From: Isoperla grammatica
Lineage: Eukaryota; Arthropoda; Insecta; Plecoptera; Perlodidae
Assembly: GCA_945910005.1 (NCBI GenBank)
Contig: OX246749.1
Span: 21,658,197 to 21,722,196 of the forward strand
Reading direction: 5' to 3'
DNA: 64,000 bases
Numbering within the stretch: the stretch's first letter is position 1; the number at the start of each line of letters is the position of its first letter. The notes under the pieces are model-generated. The model did not search any database, had not been told where the DNA came from, and saw only the letters and a program-made list of their open reading frames with translations. This document shows positions 50,901-64,000 of the stretch, piece after piece. A program made the position numbers and the translations under genes.

Positions 50901-53900
50901 GCATGTTGTCTCGCTTGTGACGGTGACTGTACTTGATAAACCCTGCGCTAAGTCAGTGACATGAAAGCAACTTCATGCATTATATGAAGACATCGCATGT
51001 TTCCTCGCTTGTGAAGGTGACTGTACTTGATAAACCCTGCGCTAAGTCAGTGACATGAGAGCAACTACATGCAACATATGAAAACAACGCATGTTTCCTC
51101 GCTTGTGAAGGTGACTGTACGTGATAAACCCTGCGCTAATTCAGTGACATGAGAGCAACTACATGCAACATATTATGACAAAACATGTTTCCTCGCTTGT
51201 GACGGTGACTGTACTTGATAAACCCTGCGCTAAGTCATTGACATGAGAGCAACTACATGCAACATATGAAGACAACGCATGTTTCCTCGCTTGTGACGTT
51301 GACTGTACTTGATAAACCCTGCGCTAAGTCAGTGACATGAGAGCAACTACATGCAACATATGAAGACAACGCATGTTTCCTCGCTTGTGAAGGTGACTGT
51401 ACGTGATAAACCCCGCGCTAATTCAGTGACATGAGAGCAACTACATGCAACATATGAAGACAACGCATGTTTCATCGCTTGTGAAGGTGACTGTACTTGA
51501 TAAACCCTGCGCTAAGTCAGTGAAATGAGAGCAACTACATGCATAATATGAAGACAACGCATGTTGTCTCGCTTGTGACGGTGACTGTACTTGATAAACC
51601 CAGCGCTAAGTCAGTGATATAAAAGCAACTTCATGCAACACATGAAGACAACGCATGTTTCCTCGCTTGTGAAAGTGACTGTACTTGATAAACCCTGCGC
51701 TAAGTCAGTGACATGAAAGCAACTACATGCAACATATGAAGACAACGCATGTTTCCTCGCTTGTGACGGTGACTGTACTTGATAAACCCTGCGCTAAGTC
51801 AGTGACATGAGAGCAACTACATGCATTATATGAAGACAAGGCATGTTTCCTCGCTTGTGACGGTGACTGTACTTGATAAACCCAGCGCTAAGTCAGTGAC
51901 ATGAAAGCAACAACATGCAACATATAAAGACAACGCATGTTTCCTCGCTTGTGAAGGTGACTGTACTTGATAAACCCTGCGCTAAGTCAGTGACATGAAA
52001 GCAACTACATGCAACACATGAAGACAACGCATGTTTCTTTGCTTGTGAAAGTGACTGTACTTGATAAACCCTGCGCTAAGTCAGTGACATGAAAGCAACT
52101 ACATGCAACATATGAAGAAAACGCTAGTTTCCTCGCTTGTGACGGTGACTGTACTTGATAAACCTTGCGCTAAGTCAGTGACATGAAAGCCACTTCTTAA
52201 ACATATGAGGACAACGCATGTTTCCTCGCTTGTGAAGGTGACTGTACTTGATAAAACCCTGCGCTAAGTCAGTGACATGAGAGCAACTACATGCAACATA
52301 TGAGGACAACGCATGTTTCCTCGCTTGTGAACGTGAGTGTACTTGATAAACCCTGCGTAAGTCTGTGAAATGAGAGCAACTTCATGCAACATTTGAAGAC
52401 AACGCATGTTTCCTCGCTTGTGAAGGTGACTGTACTTGATAACCCTGCGCTAAGTCAGTGACATGAAAGCCACTTCTTGAACATATTAGGACAACGCATG
52501 TTTCCTCGCTTGTGAAGGTGACTGTACTTGATAAACCCTGCGCTAAGTCAGTGACATGAGAGCAACTACATGCAACATATTATGACAAAACATGTTTCCT
52601 CGCTTGTGACGGTGACTGTACTTGATAAACCCTGCGCTAAGTCATTGACATGAGAGCAACTACATGCAACATATGAAGACAACGAATGTTTCGTCGCTTG
52701 TGACGTTGACTGTACTTGATAAACCCTGCGCTAAGTCAGTGACATGAGAGCAACTACATGCAACATATGAAGACAACGCATGTTTCCTCGCTTGTGAAGG
52801 TGACTGTACGTGATACACCCTGCGCTTATTCAGTGACATGAGAGCAACTACATGCAACATATAAAGACAACGCATGTTTCATCGCTTGTGAAGGTGACTG
52901 TACTTGATAAACCCTGCGCTTAGTCAGTGACATGAGAGCAACTACATGCAACATATGAAGACAACGCATTGTGCCTCGCTTGTGAAGGTGACTGTACTTG
53001 ATAAACCCTGCGCTAAGTCAGTGACATGAAAGCCACTTCTTGAACATATTAGGACAACGCATGTTTTTCGCTTGTGAAGGTGACTGTACTTGATAAACCC
53101 TGCGCTAAGTCAGTGACATGAAAGCCACTTCTTAAACATATGAGGACAACGCATGTTTCCTCGCTTGTAAAGGTGACTGTACTTGATAAAACCCTGCGCT
53201 AAGTCAGTGACATGAGAGCAACTACATGCAACATATGAAGACAACGCATGTTTCCTCGCTTGTGAAGGTGACTGTACGTGATAAACCCTGCTCTAGTTCA
53301 GTGACATGAGAGCAACTACATGCAACATATGAAGACAACGCATGTTTCATCGCTTGTGAAGGTGACTGTACTTGATAAACCCTGCGCTAAGTCAGTGAAA
53401 TGAGAGCAACTACATGCATTATATGAAGACAACGCATGTTTCCTCGCTTGTGACGGTGACTGTACTTGATAAACCCAGCGCTTAGTCAGTGATATGAAAG
53501 CAACTACATGCAACGCATGAAGACAACGCATGTTTCCTCGCTTGTGAAAGTGACTGTACTTGATAAACCCTGCGCTGAGTCAGTGACATGGTAGCAACTA
53601 CATGCAACATATTAGGACAACGCATGTTTCCTCGCTTGTGAAGGTGACTGTACTTGATAAACCCTGCGCTAAGTCAGTGACATGAGAGCAACTACATGCA
53701 ACATATGAAGACAACGCATGTTTCCTCGCTTGTGACGGTGGCTGTACTTGATAAACCCTGCGCTAAGTCAGTGACATGAAAGCCACTTCTTGAACATATT
53801 AGGACAACGCATGTTTTTCGCTTGTGAAGGTGACTGTACTTGATAAACCCTGCGCTAAGTCAGTGACATGAAAGCCACTTCTTAAACATATGAGGACATT

Positions 53901-55240
53901 GCATGTTTCCTCGCTTGTGAAGGTGACTGTACTTGATAAAACCCTGCGCTAAGTCAGTGACATGAGAGCAACTACATGCAACATATGAGGACAACGCATG
54001 TTTCCTCTCTTGTGAACGTGAGTGTACTTGATAAACCCTGCGCTAAGTCTGTGAAATGAGAGCAACTTCATGCAACATTTGAAGACAACGCATGTTTCCT
54101 CGCTTGTGAAGGTGACTGTACTTGATAAACCCTGCGCTAAGTCAGTGACATGAGAGCAACTACATGCAACATATTATGACAAAACATGTTTCCTCGCTTG
54201 TGACGGTAACTGTACTTGATAAACCCTGCGCTAAGTCATTGACATGAGAGCAACTACATGCAACATATGAAGACAACGCATGTTTCCTCGCTTGTGATGT
54301 TGACTGTACTTGATAAACCCTGCGCTAAGTCAGTGACATGAGAGCAACTACATGCAACATATGAAGACAACGCATGTTTCCTCGCTTGTGAAGGTGACTG
54401 TACGTGATAAACCCTGCGCTAATTCAGTGACATGAGAGCAACTACATGCAACATATGAAGACAACGCATGTTTCATCGCTTGTGAAGGTGACTGTACTTT
54501 ATAAACCCTGCGCTAATTCAGTGAAATGAGAGCAACTACATGCATAATATGAAGACAACGCATGTTTCCTCGCTTGTGACGGTGACTGTACTTGATAAAC
54601 CCAGCGCTAAGTCAGTGATATAAAAGCAACTTCATGCAACACATGAAGACAACGCATGTTTCCTCGCTTGTGAAAGTGACTGTACTTGATAAACCCTGCG
54701 CTAAGTCAGTGACATGAAAGCAACTACATGCAACATATGAAGACAACGCATGTTTCCTCGCTTGTGACGGTGACTGTACTTGATAAACCCTGCGCTAAGT
54801 CAGTGACATGAGAGCAACTACATGCATTATATGAAGACAAGGCATGTTTCCTCGCTTGTGACGGTGACTGTACTTGATAAACCCAGCGCTAAGTCAGTGA
54901 CATGAAAGCAACAACATGCAACATATAAAGACAACGCATGTTTCCTCGCTTGTGAAGGTGACTGTACTTGATAAACCCTGCGCTAAGTCAGTGACATGAA
55001 AGCAACTACATGCAACACATGAAGACAACGCATGTTTCTTTGCTTGTGAAAGTGACTGTTCTTGATAAACCCTGCGCTTAGTCAGTGACATGAAAGCAAC
55101 TACATGCAACATATGAAGACAACGCATGTTTCCTCGCTTGTGACGGTGACTTTACTTGATAAACCTTGCGCTAAGTCAGTGACATGAGCGCCACTACATG
55201 CATTATATGAATACAAGGCATGTGTCCTCGCTTGTGACGG
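47925..55240. repeat. 94-bp higher-order unit B, copy 2
   Basis: Offset from copy 1 is 7,974 bp up to about 50150, then 8,162 bp near 50596 (two extra monomers), then 7,414 bp near 52660 (about eight monomers fewer). The steps are whole monomers to within a few bases, as expected from in-phase unequal exchange. Confidence 0.78.
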
Positions 55241-58200
55241 TGACTGTATTTAATTAACCCAGCGCTAAGTCATTGACATGAAAGCAACTACATGCAACAT
55301 ATAAAGACTTCGCATGTTTTCTAGCTTGTGAAGGTGACTGTACTTGATAAAGCCTGCGCTACGATAGTGACATGAGAGCAACTACATGCAACATATGAAG
55401 ACAACGCATGTGTTCTCGCTTGTGAAAGTGACTGTACGTGATAAACCCTGCGCTAAGTCAGTGACATGAGAGCATTTTCATGCAGCACATGAAGACAACG
55501 CATGTTTCCTCGCTTGTGAAGGTGACTGTACTTGATAAACCCTGCGCTAAGTCAGTGCCATGAGAGCAACTACATGCAACATATGAAAACAACGCATGTT
55601 TCCTCGCTTGTGAAGGTGACTGTACTTGAAAAACCCTGCGCTAAGTCAGTGACATGAGAGCAACTACATGCAACATATGAAGACAACGCATTGTGCTTCG
55701 CTTGTGAAGGTGACTGTACTTGATAAACCCTGCGCTAAGTCAGTGACATGAAAGCCACTTCTTGAACATATTAGGACAACGCATGTTTTTCGCTTGTGAA
55801 GGTGACTGTACTTGATAAACCCTGCGCTAAGTCAGTGACATGAAAGCCACTTCTTAAACATATGAGGACAACGCATGTTTCCTCGCTTTAAAGGTGACTG
55901 TCCTTGATAAAACCCTGCGCTAAGTCAGTGACATGAGAGCAACTACATGCAACATATGAGGACAACGCATGTTTCCTCGCTTGTGAACGTGAGTGTACTT
56001 GATAAACTCTGCGCTAAGTCTGTGAAATGAGAGCAACTTCATGCAACATTTGAAGACAACGCATGTTTCCTCGCTTGTGAAGGTGACTGTACTTGATAAC
56101 CCTGCGCTAAGTCAGTGACATGAAAGCCACTTCTTGAACATATTAGGACAACGCATGTTTCCTCGCTTGTGAAGGTGACTGTACTTGATAAACCCTGCGC
56201 TAAGTCAGTGACATGAGAGCAACTACATGCAACATATTATGACAAAACATGTTTCCTCGCTTGTGACGGTGACTGTACTTGATAAACCCTGCGCTAAGTC
56301 ATTGACATGAGAGTAACTACATGCAACATATGAAGACAACGCATGTTTCCTCGCTTGTGACGTTGACTGTACTTGATAAACCCTGCCCTAAGTCAGTGAC
56401 ATGAGAGCAACTACATGCAACATATGAAGACAACGCATGTTTCCTCGCTTGTGAAGATGACTGTACGTGATAAACCCTGCGCTAATTCAGTGACATGAGA
56501 GCAACTACATGCAACATATGAAGACAACGCATGTTTCATCGCTTGTGAAGGTGACTGTACTTGATAAACCCTGCGCTAAGTCAGTGAAATAAGAGCAACT
56601 ACATGCATAATATGAAGACAACGCATGTTTCCTCGCTTGTGACGGTGACTGTACTTGATAAACCCAGCGCTAAGTCAGTGATATAAAAGCAACTTCATGC
56701 AACACATGAAGACAACGCATGTTTCCTCGTTTGTGAAAGTGACTGTACTTGATAAACCCTGCGCTAAGTCAGTGACATGAAAGCAACTACATGCAACATA
56801 TGAAGACAACGCATGTTTCCTCGCTTGTGACGGTGACTGTACTTGATAAACCCTGCGCTAAGTCAGTGACATGAGAGCAACTACATGCATTATATGAAGA
56901 CAAGGCATGTTTCCTCGCTTGTGACGGTGACTGTACTTGATAAACCCAGCGCTAAGTCAGTGACATGGAAGCAACAACATGCAACATATAAAGACAACGC
57001 ATGTTTCCTCGCTTGTGAAGGTGACTTTACTTGATAAACCCTGCGCTAAGTCAGTGACATGAAAGCAACTACATGCAACACATGAAGACAACGCATGTTT
57101 CTTTGCTTGTGAAAGTGACTGTACTTGATAAACCCTGCGCTAAGTCAATGACATGAAAGCAACTACATGCAACATATGAAGACAACGCTAGTTTCCTCGC
57201 TTGTGACGGTGACTGTACTTGATAAACCTTGCGCTAAGTCAGTGGCATGAAAGCCACTGATTAAACATATGAGGACAACGCATGTTTCCTCGCTTGTGAA
57301 GGTGACTGTACTTGATAAAACCCTGCGCTAAGTCAGTGACATGAGAGCAACTACATGCAACATATGAGGACAACGCATGTTTCCTCGCTTGTGAACGTGA
57401 GTGTACTTGATAAACCCTGCGTAAGTCTGTGAAATGAGAGCAACTTCATGCAACATATGAAGACAACGCATGTTTCCTCGCTTGTGAAGGTGACTGTACT
57501 TGATAACCCTGCGCTAAGTCAGTGACATGAAAGCCACTTCTTGAACATATTAGGACAACGCATGTTTCCTCGCTTGTGAAGGTGACTGTACTTGATAAAC
57601 CCTGCGCTAAGTCAGTGACATGAGAGCAACTACATGCAACATATTATGACAAAACATGTTTCCTCGCTTGTGACGGTGACTGTACTTGATAAACCCTGCG
57701 CTAAGTCATTGACATGAGAGCAACTACATGCAACATATGAAGACAACGAATGTTTCGTCGCTTGTGACGTTGACTGTACTTGATAAACCCTGCGCTAAGT
57801 CAGTGACATGAGAGCAACTACATGCAACATATGAAGACAACGCATGTTTCCTCGCTTGTGAAGGTGACTGTACGTGATACACCCTGCGCTAATTCAGTGA
57901 CATGAGAGCAACTACATGCAACATATGAAGACAACGCATGTTTCATCGCTTGTGAAGGTGACTGTTCTTGATAAACCCTGCGCTAAGTCAGTGAAATGAG
58001 AGCAACTACATGCATTCTATGAAGACAACGCATGCTTCCTCGCTTTTGACGGTGACTGTACTTGATAAACCCAGCGCTAAGTCAGTGACATGAAAGCCAC
58101 TTCTTAAACATATGAGGACAACGCATGTTTCCTCGCTTGTGAAGGTGACTGTACTTGATAAAACCCTGCGCTAAGTCAGTGACATGAGAGCAACTACATG

Positions 58201-59910
58201 CAACATATGAGGACAACGCATGTTTCCTCGCTTGTGAAGGTCACTGTACTTGATAAACCCTGCGCTAAGTCTGTGAAATGAGAGAAACTTCATGCAACAT
58301 ATGAAGACAACGCATGTTTCCTCGCTTGTGAAGGTGACTGTACTTGATAAACCCTGCGCTAAGTCAGTGACATGAAAGCCACTTCTTGAACATATTAGGA
58401 CAACGCATGTTTTCGCTTGTGAAGGTGACTGTTCTTGATAAACCCTGCGCTAAGTCAGTGACATGAGAGCAACTACATGCAACATATGAAGACAACGCAT
58501 GTTGGCTCGCTTGTGACGGTGACTGTACGTGATAGACCCTGCGCTAAGTCAGTGACATGAGAGCAACTACATGCAACATATGAAGACAACGCATGTTACC
58601 TCGCTTGTGACGGTGACTGTACTTGATAAACCCTGCGCTATGTCAGTGACATGAGAGCAACTACATGCAACATATGAAGACAACGCATGTTTCCTACTTG
58701 TGACGGTGACTGTACTTGATAAACCCTGCGCTGAGTCAGTGACATGGTAGCAACTACATGCAACATATTAGGACAACGCATGTTTCCTCGCTTGTGAAGG
58801 TGACTGTACTTGATAAACCCTGCGCTAAGTCAGTGACATGAGAGCAACTACATGCAACATATGAAGACAACGCATGTTTCCTCGCTTGTGACGGTGGCTG
58901 TACGTGATAAACCCTGCACTAAGTTAGTGACATGAGAGCAACTTCATGCAACATATGAAGACAACGCATGTTTCCTCGCTTGTGAAGGTGACTGTGCCTG
59001 ATAAACCCTGCGCTAAGATAGTGACATAAGAGCAACTACATGCAACATATGAAGACAACGCATGTTTCCTCGCTTGTGAAAGTGACTGTACGTGATAAAC
59101 CCTGCGCTAAGTCAGTGACATGAGAGCAACTTCATGCAGCACATGAAGACAACGCATGTTTCCTCGCTTGTGAAGGTGACTGTACTTGATAAACCCTGCG
59201 CTAAGTCAGTGACATGAGAGCAACTACATGCAACATATGAAAACAACGCATGTTTCTCGCTTGTGAAGGTGACTGTACTTGATAAACCCTGCGCTAAGTC
59301 AGTGACATGAGAGCAACTACATGCAACATATGAAGACAACGCATTGTGCTTCGCTTGTGAAGGTGACTGTACTTGATAAACCCTGCGCTAAGTCAGTGAC
59401 ATGAAAGCCATTTCTTGAACATATTAGGACAACGCATGTTTTTCGCTTGTGAAGGTGACTGTACTTGATAAACCCTGCGCTAAGTCAGTGACATGAAAGC
59501 CACTTCTTAAACATATGAGGACATTGCATGTTTCCTCGCTTGTGAAGGTGACTGTACTTGATAAAACCCTGCGCTAAGTCAGTGACATGAGAGCAACTAC
59601 ATGCAACATATGAGGAAAACGCATGTTTCCTCGCTTGTGAACGTGAGTGTACTTGATAAACCCTGCGCTAAGTCTGTGAAATGAGAGCAACTTCATGCAA
59701 CATTTGAAGACAACGCATGTTTCCTCGCTTGTGAAGGTGACTGTACTTGATAACCCTGCGCTAAGTCAGTGACATGAAAGCCACTTCTTGAACATATTAG
59801 GACAACGCATGTTTCCTCGCTTGTGAAGGTGACTGTACTTGATAAACCCTGCGCTAAGTCAGTGACATAAGAGCAACTACATGCAACATATTATGACAAA
59901 ACATGTTTCC
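55241..59910. repeat. Mosaic 94-bp segment
   Basis: Monomer order here does not follow one source. 55360-55900 resembles 33220-33800 of unit A (GATAGTGACATG and CATTGTGCTTCGC monomers), 56100-57960 resembles 45000-46000 and 52400-53300 of unit B, and 58720-59560 again resembles unit A. No non-satellite sequence is present. Confidence 0.7.
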
Positions 59911-62900
59911 TCGCTTGTGACGGTGACTGTACTTGATAAACCCTGCGCTTAGTCAGTGACATGAGAGCAACTACATGCAACATATGAAGACAACGCATGT
60001 TTCCTCGCTTGTGACGGTGACTGTACTTGATAAACCCTGCGCTAAGTCAGTGACATGAGAGCAACTTCATGCATTATATGAAGACATCGCATGTTACCTC
60101 GCTTGTGACGGTGACTGTACTGGATAAACCCAGCGCTAAGTCAATGACATGAAAGCAACTACATGCAACATACGAAGACAAAGCATGTTTCCTCGCTTGT
60201 GAAGGTGACTGTACTTGATAAACCCTGCGCTAAGTCTGTGAAATGAGAGAAACTTCATGCAACATATGAAGACAACGCATGTTTCCTCGCTTGTGAAGGT
60301 GACTGTACTTGATAAACCCTGCGCTAAGTCAGTGACATGAAAGCCACTTCTTGAACATATTAGGACAACGCATGTTTCCTCGCTTGTGAAGATGACTGTA
60401 CTTGATAAACCCTGCGCTAAGTCAGTGACATGAGAGCAACTACATGCAACATATGAAGACAACGCATGTTTCCTCGCTTGTGACGGTGACTGTACGTGAT
60501 AGACCCTGCGCTAAGTCAGTGACATGAGAGCAACTACATGCAACATATGAAGACAACGCATGTTTCCTCGCTTGTGACGTTGACTTTACTTGATAAACCC
60601 TGCGCTAAGTCAGTGACATGAGAGCAACTACATGCAACATATGAAGACAACGCATGTTTCCTACTTGTGACGATGACTGTACGTGATAAACCCTGCGCTA
60701 AGTCAGTGACATGAGAGCAACTACATGCAACATATGAAGACAACGCATGTTTCCTCGCTTGTGACGGTGACTGTACTTGATAAACCCTGCGCTTAGTCAG
60801 TGACATGAGAGCTACAACATGCAACATATGAAGACAACGCATGTTGTCTCGCTTGTGACGGTGACTGTACTTGATAAACCCTGCGCTAAGTCAGTGACAT
60901 GAAAGCAACTTCATGCATTATATGAAGACATCGCATGTTTCCTCGCTTGTGAAGGTGACTGTACTTGATAAACCCTGCGCTAAGTCAGTGCCATGAGAGC
61001 AACTACATGCAACATATGAAAACAACGCATGTTTCCTCGCTTGTGAAGGTGACTGTACTTGATAAACCCTGCGCTTAGTCAGTGACATGAGAGCAACTAC
61101 ATGCAACATATGAAGACAACGCATTGTGCTTCGCTTGTGAAGGTGACTGTACTTGATAAACCCTGCGCTAAGTCAGTGACATGAAAGCCACTTCTTAAAC
61201 ATATGAGGACAACGCATGTTTCCTCGCTTGTAAAGGTGACTGTACTTGATAAAACCCTGCGCTAAGTCAGTGACATGAGAGCAACTACATGCAACATATG
61301 AGGACAACGCATGTTTCCTCGCTTGTGAACGTGAGTGTACTTGATAAACCCTGCGCTAAGTCTGTGAAATAAGAGCAACTTCATGCAACATTTGAAGACA
61401 ACGCATGTTTCCGCGCTTGTGAAGGTGACTGTACTTGATAACTCTGCGCTAAGTCAATGACATGAAAGCCACTTCTTGAACATATTAGGACAACGCATGT
61501 TTCCTCGCTTGTGAAGGTGACTGTACTTGATAAACACTGCGCTAAGTCAGTGACATGAGAGCAACTACATGCAACATATTATGACAAAACATGTTTCCTC
61601 CCTTGTGACGGTGACTGTACTTGATAAACCCTGCGCTAAGTCATTGACATGAGAGCAACTACATGCAACATATGAAGACAACGCATGTTTCCTCGCTTGT
61701 GACGTGGACTGTACTTGATAAACCCTGCGCTAAGTCAGTGACATGAGAGCAACTACATGCAACATATGAAGACAACGCATGTTTCCTCGCTTGTGAAGGT
61801 GACTGTACGTGATAAACCCTGCGCTAATTCAGTGACATGAGAGCAACTACATGCAACATATTATGACAAAACATGTTTCCTCGCTTGTGACGGTGACTGT
61901 ACTTGATAAACCCTGCGCTAAGTCATTGACATGAGAGCAACTACATGCAACATATGAAGACAACGCATGTTTCCTCGCTTGTGACGTTGACTGTACTTGA
62001 TAAACCCTGCGCTAAGTCAGTGACATGAGAGCAACTACATGCAACATATGAAGACAACGCATGTTTCCTCGCTTGTGAAGGTGACTGTACGTGATAAACC
62101 CTGCGCTAATTCAGTGACATGAGAGCAACTACATGCAACATATGAAGACAACGCATGTTTCATCGCTTGTGAAGGTGACTGTACTTGATAAACCCTGCGC
62201 TAAGTCAGTGAAATGAGAGCAACTACATGCATAATATGAAGACAACGCATGTTGTCTCGCTTGTGACGGTGACTGTACTTGATAAACCCAGCGCTAAGTC
62301 AGTGATATAAAAGCAACTTCATGCAACACATGAAGACAACGCATGTTTCCTCGCTTGTGAAAGTGACTGTACTTGATAAACCCTGCGCTAAGTCAGTGAC
62401 ATGAAAGCAACTACATGCAACATATGAAGACAACGCATGTTTCCTCGCTTGTGACGGTGACTGTACTTAATAAACCCTGCGCTAAGTCAGTGACATGAGA
62501 GCAACTACATGCATTATATGAAGACAAGGCATGTTTCCTCGCTTGTGACGGTGACTGTACTTGATAAACCCAGCGCTAAGTCAGTGACATGAAAGCAACA
62601 ACATGCAACATATAAAGACAACGCATGTTTCCTCGCTTGTGAAGGTGACTGTACTTGATAAACCCTGCGCTAAGTCAGTGACATGAAAGCAACTACATGC
62701 AACACATGAAGACAACGCATGTTTCTTTGCTTGTGAAAGTGACTGTACTTGATAAACCCTGCGCTAAGTCAGTGACATGAAAGCAACTACATGCAACATA
62801 TGAAGAAAACGCTAGTTTCCTCGCTTGTGACGGTGACTGTACTTGATAAACCTTGCGCTAAGTCAGTGACATGAAAGCCACTTCTTAAACATATGAGGAC

Positions 62901-64000
62901 AACGCATGTTTCCTCGCTTGTGAAGGTGACTGTACTTGATAAAACCCTGCGCTAAGTCAGTGACATGAGAGCAACTACATGCAACATATGAGGACAACGC
63001 ATGTTTCCTCGCTTGTGAACGTGAGTGTACTTGATAAACCCTGCGTAAGTCTGTGAAATGAGAGCAACTTCATGCAACATTTGAAGACAACGCATGTTTC
63101 CTCGCTTGTGAAGGTGACTGTACTTGATAACCCTGCGCTAAGTCAGTGACATGAAAGCCACTTCTTGAACATATTAGGACAACGCATGTTTCCTCGCTTG
63201 TGAAGGTGACTGTACTTGATAAACCCTGCGCTAAGTCAGTGACATGAGAGCAACTACATGCAACATATTATGACAAAACATGTTTCCTCGCTTGTGACGG
63301 TGACTGTACTTGATAAACCCTGCGCTAAGTCATTGACATGAGAGCAACTACATGCAACATATGAAGACAACGAATGTTTCGTCGCTTGTGACGTTGACTG
63401 TACTTGATAAACCCTGCGCTAAGTCAGTGACATGAGAGCAACTACATGCAACATATGAAGACAACGCATGTTTCCTCGCTTGTGAAGGTGACTGTACGTG
63501 ATACACCCTGCGCTTATTCAGTGACATGAGAGCAACTACATGCAACATATGAAGACAACGCATGTTTCATCGCTTGTGAAGGTGACTGTACTTGATAAAC
63601 CCTGCGCTTAGTCAGTGACATGAGAGCAACTACATGCAACATATGAAGACAACGCATTGTGCCTCGCTTGTGAAGGTGACTGTACTTGATAAACCCTGCG
63701 CTAAGTCAGTGACATGAAAGCCACTTCTTGAACATATTAGGACAACGCAGGTTTTTCGCTTGTGAAGGTGACTGTACTTGATAAACCCTGCGCTAAGTCA
63801 GTGACATGAAAGCCACTTCTTAAACATATGAGGACAACGCATGTTTCCTCGCTTGTAAAGGTGACTGTACTTGATAAAACCCTGCGCTAAGTCAGTGACA
63901 TGAGAGCAACTACATGCAACATATGAAGACAACGCATGTTTCCTCGCTTGTGAAGGTGACTGTACGTGATAAACCCTGCTCTAATTCAGTGACATGAGAG
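59911..64000. repeat. 94-bp higher-order unit B, copy 3 (partial)
   Basis: Matches copy 1 from about 41811 at an offset of 18,100 bp, including the TACGAAGACAAAGCATG monomer near 60170 and the ACGTGGACTG monomer near 61705. It runs off the window. An A-to-T change is visible near 60812 (GAGCTACAAC). Confidence 0.78.

Larger units (their letters stand above)
31431..64000. repeat. 94-bp satellite array (about 346 monomers, runs off the window)
   Basis: Head-to-tail 94-bp monomers with landmarks GTCAGTGACATGAGAGCAAC, ACATATGAAGACAAC, GCATGTTTCCTCGCTTGTG and CTTGATAAACCCTGCGCTAA. The hand-counted consensus has 29 A, 23 T, 21 G and 21 C: no strand skew, unlike the 68-bp family. Most monomers hold a dyad ACATGC-N16-GCATGT and the odd palindrome GTCAGTGAC. 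Main variants: GAAGGTGAC or GACGGTGAC, CTTGATA or CGTGATA, GAGAGCAAC or GAAAGCCACTTCTTGAACATA. Minus-strand ORFs of 60-108 codons follow from a 94-bp unit with few stops. No gene or spacer interrupts it. Confidence 0.95.

Noticed and set aside
31739..63563. Minus-strand ORFs of 60-108 codons in the 94-bp array, rich in Cys, Ser and Val
   Set aside because: Same effect with a 94-bp unit: the reading frame rotates each monomer and the ORFs end at variant monomers. No start context, domain or unique sequence supports a gene.
731..64000. CENP-B box as a sign of a mammal-type centromere
   Set aside because: I found no match to the core TTCG....A..CGGG in the consensus of either satellite or in the spacers.
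31431..64000. Common origin of the 68-bp and 94-bp monomers
   Set aside because: Apart from short chance matches such as GCGC and CTTGYG I see no alignable stretch, and base composition and strand skew differ.

Overview
The window is eukaryotic satellite DNA, and I find no convincing protein-coding gene in it. Two unrelated tandem-repeat families fill about 95 percent of the sequence. A 68-bp satellite makes four arrays (731-6068, 6773-17349, 18055-27878, 29098-31430). A 94-bp satellite makes one unbroken array from 31431 to the window end. Higher-order repeats of several kb, embedded tRNA-like elements and the lack of real ORFs point to pericentromeric, centromeric or subtelomeric heterochromatin of a eukaryote, possibly an invertebrate animal. 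The sequence alone does not identify the species.

The 68-bp arrays are separated by four copies of a roughly 0.7-kb AT-rich spacer (1-730, 6069-6772, 17350-18054, 28350-29097). Each spacer carries two related tRNA-like modules, here called a and b, 450 bp apart. Each module has an A-box-like and a B-box-like motif exactly 32 bp apart and a T6 or T7 run just downstream, which is the layout of a type 2 RNA polymerase III unit. Module a is intact in spacers 1 and 4 and lacks its 5' end in spacers 2 and 3. A unique segment of about 470 bp (27879-28349) sits only before spacer 4.

The 68-bp arrays are mosaics. All four start with the same ordered monomers. Arrays 1 and 2 share an identical 1.9-kb right end. 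Arrays 2 and 3 together with their spacers are copies of an 11.28-kb super-repeat over most of their length, and each contains two tandem copies of a 52-monomer (3,534-bp) higher-order unit. The third of these four units has lost exactly five monomers. At 31430/31431 the 68-bp array changes abruptly to the 94-bp array. The 94-bp array contains one higher-order family with a period of about 4,127 bp (31431-39685), a second with a period of 7,974 bp (39951-55240, again from about 59911), and mosaic stretches between them.

The most interesting point is the regular embedding of paired Pol III-like modules in a satellite. They could be transcribed, act as TFIIIC-type boundary elements, or simply be passengers amplified with the array. 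All ORFs in the window are explained by repeat lengths that are not multiples of three and were rejected as genes.
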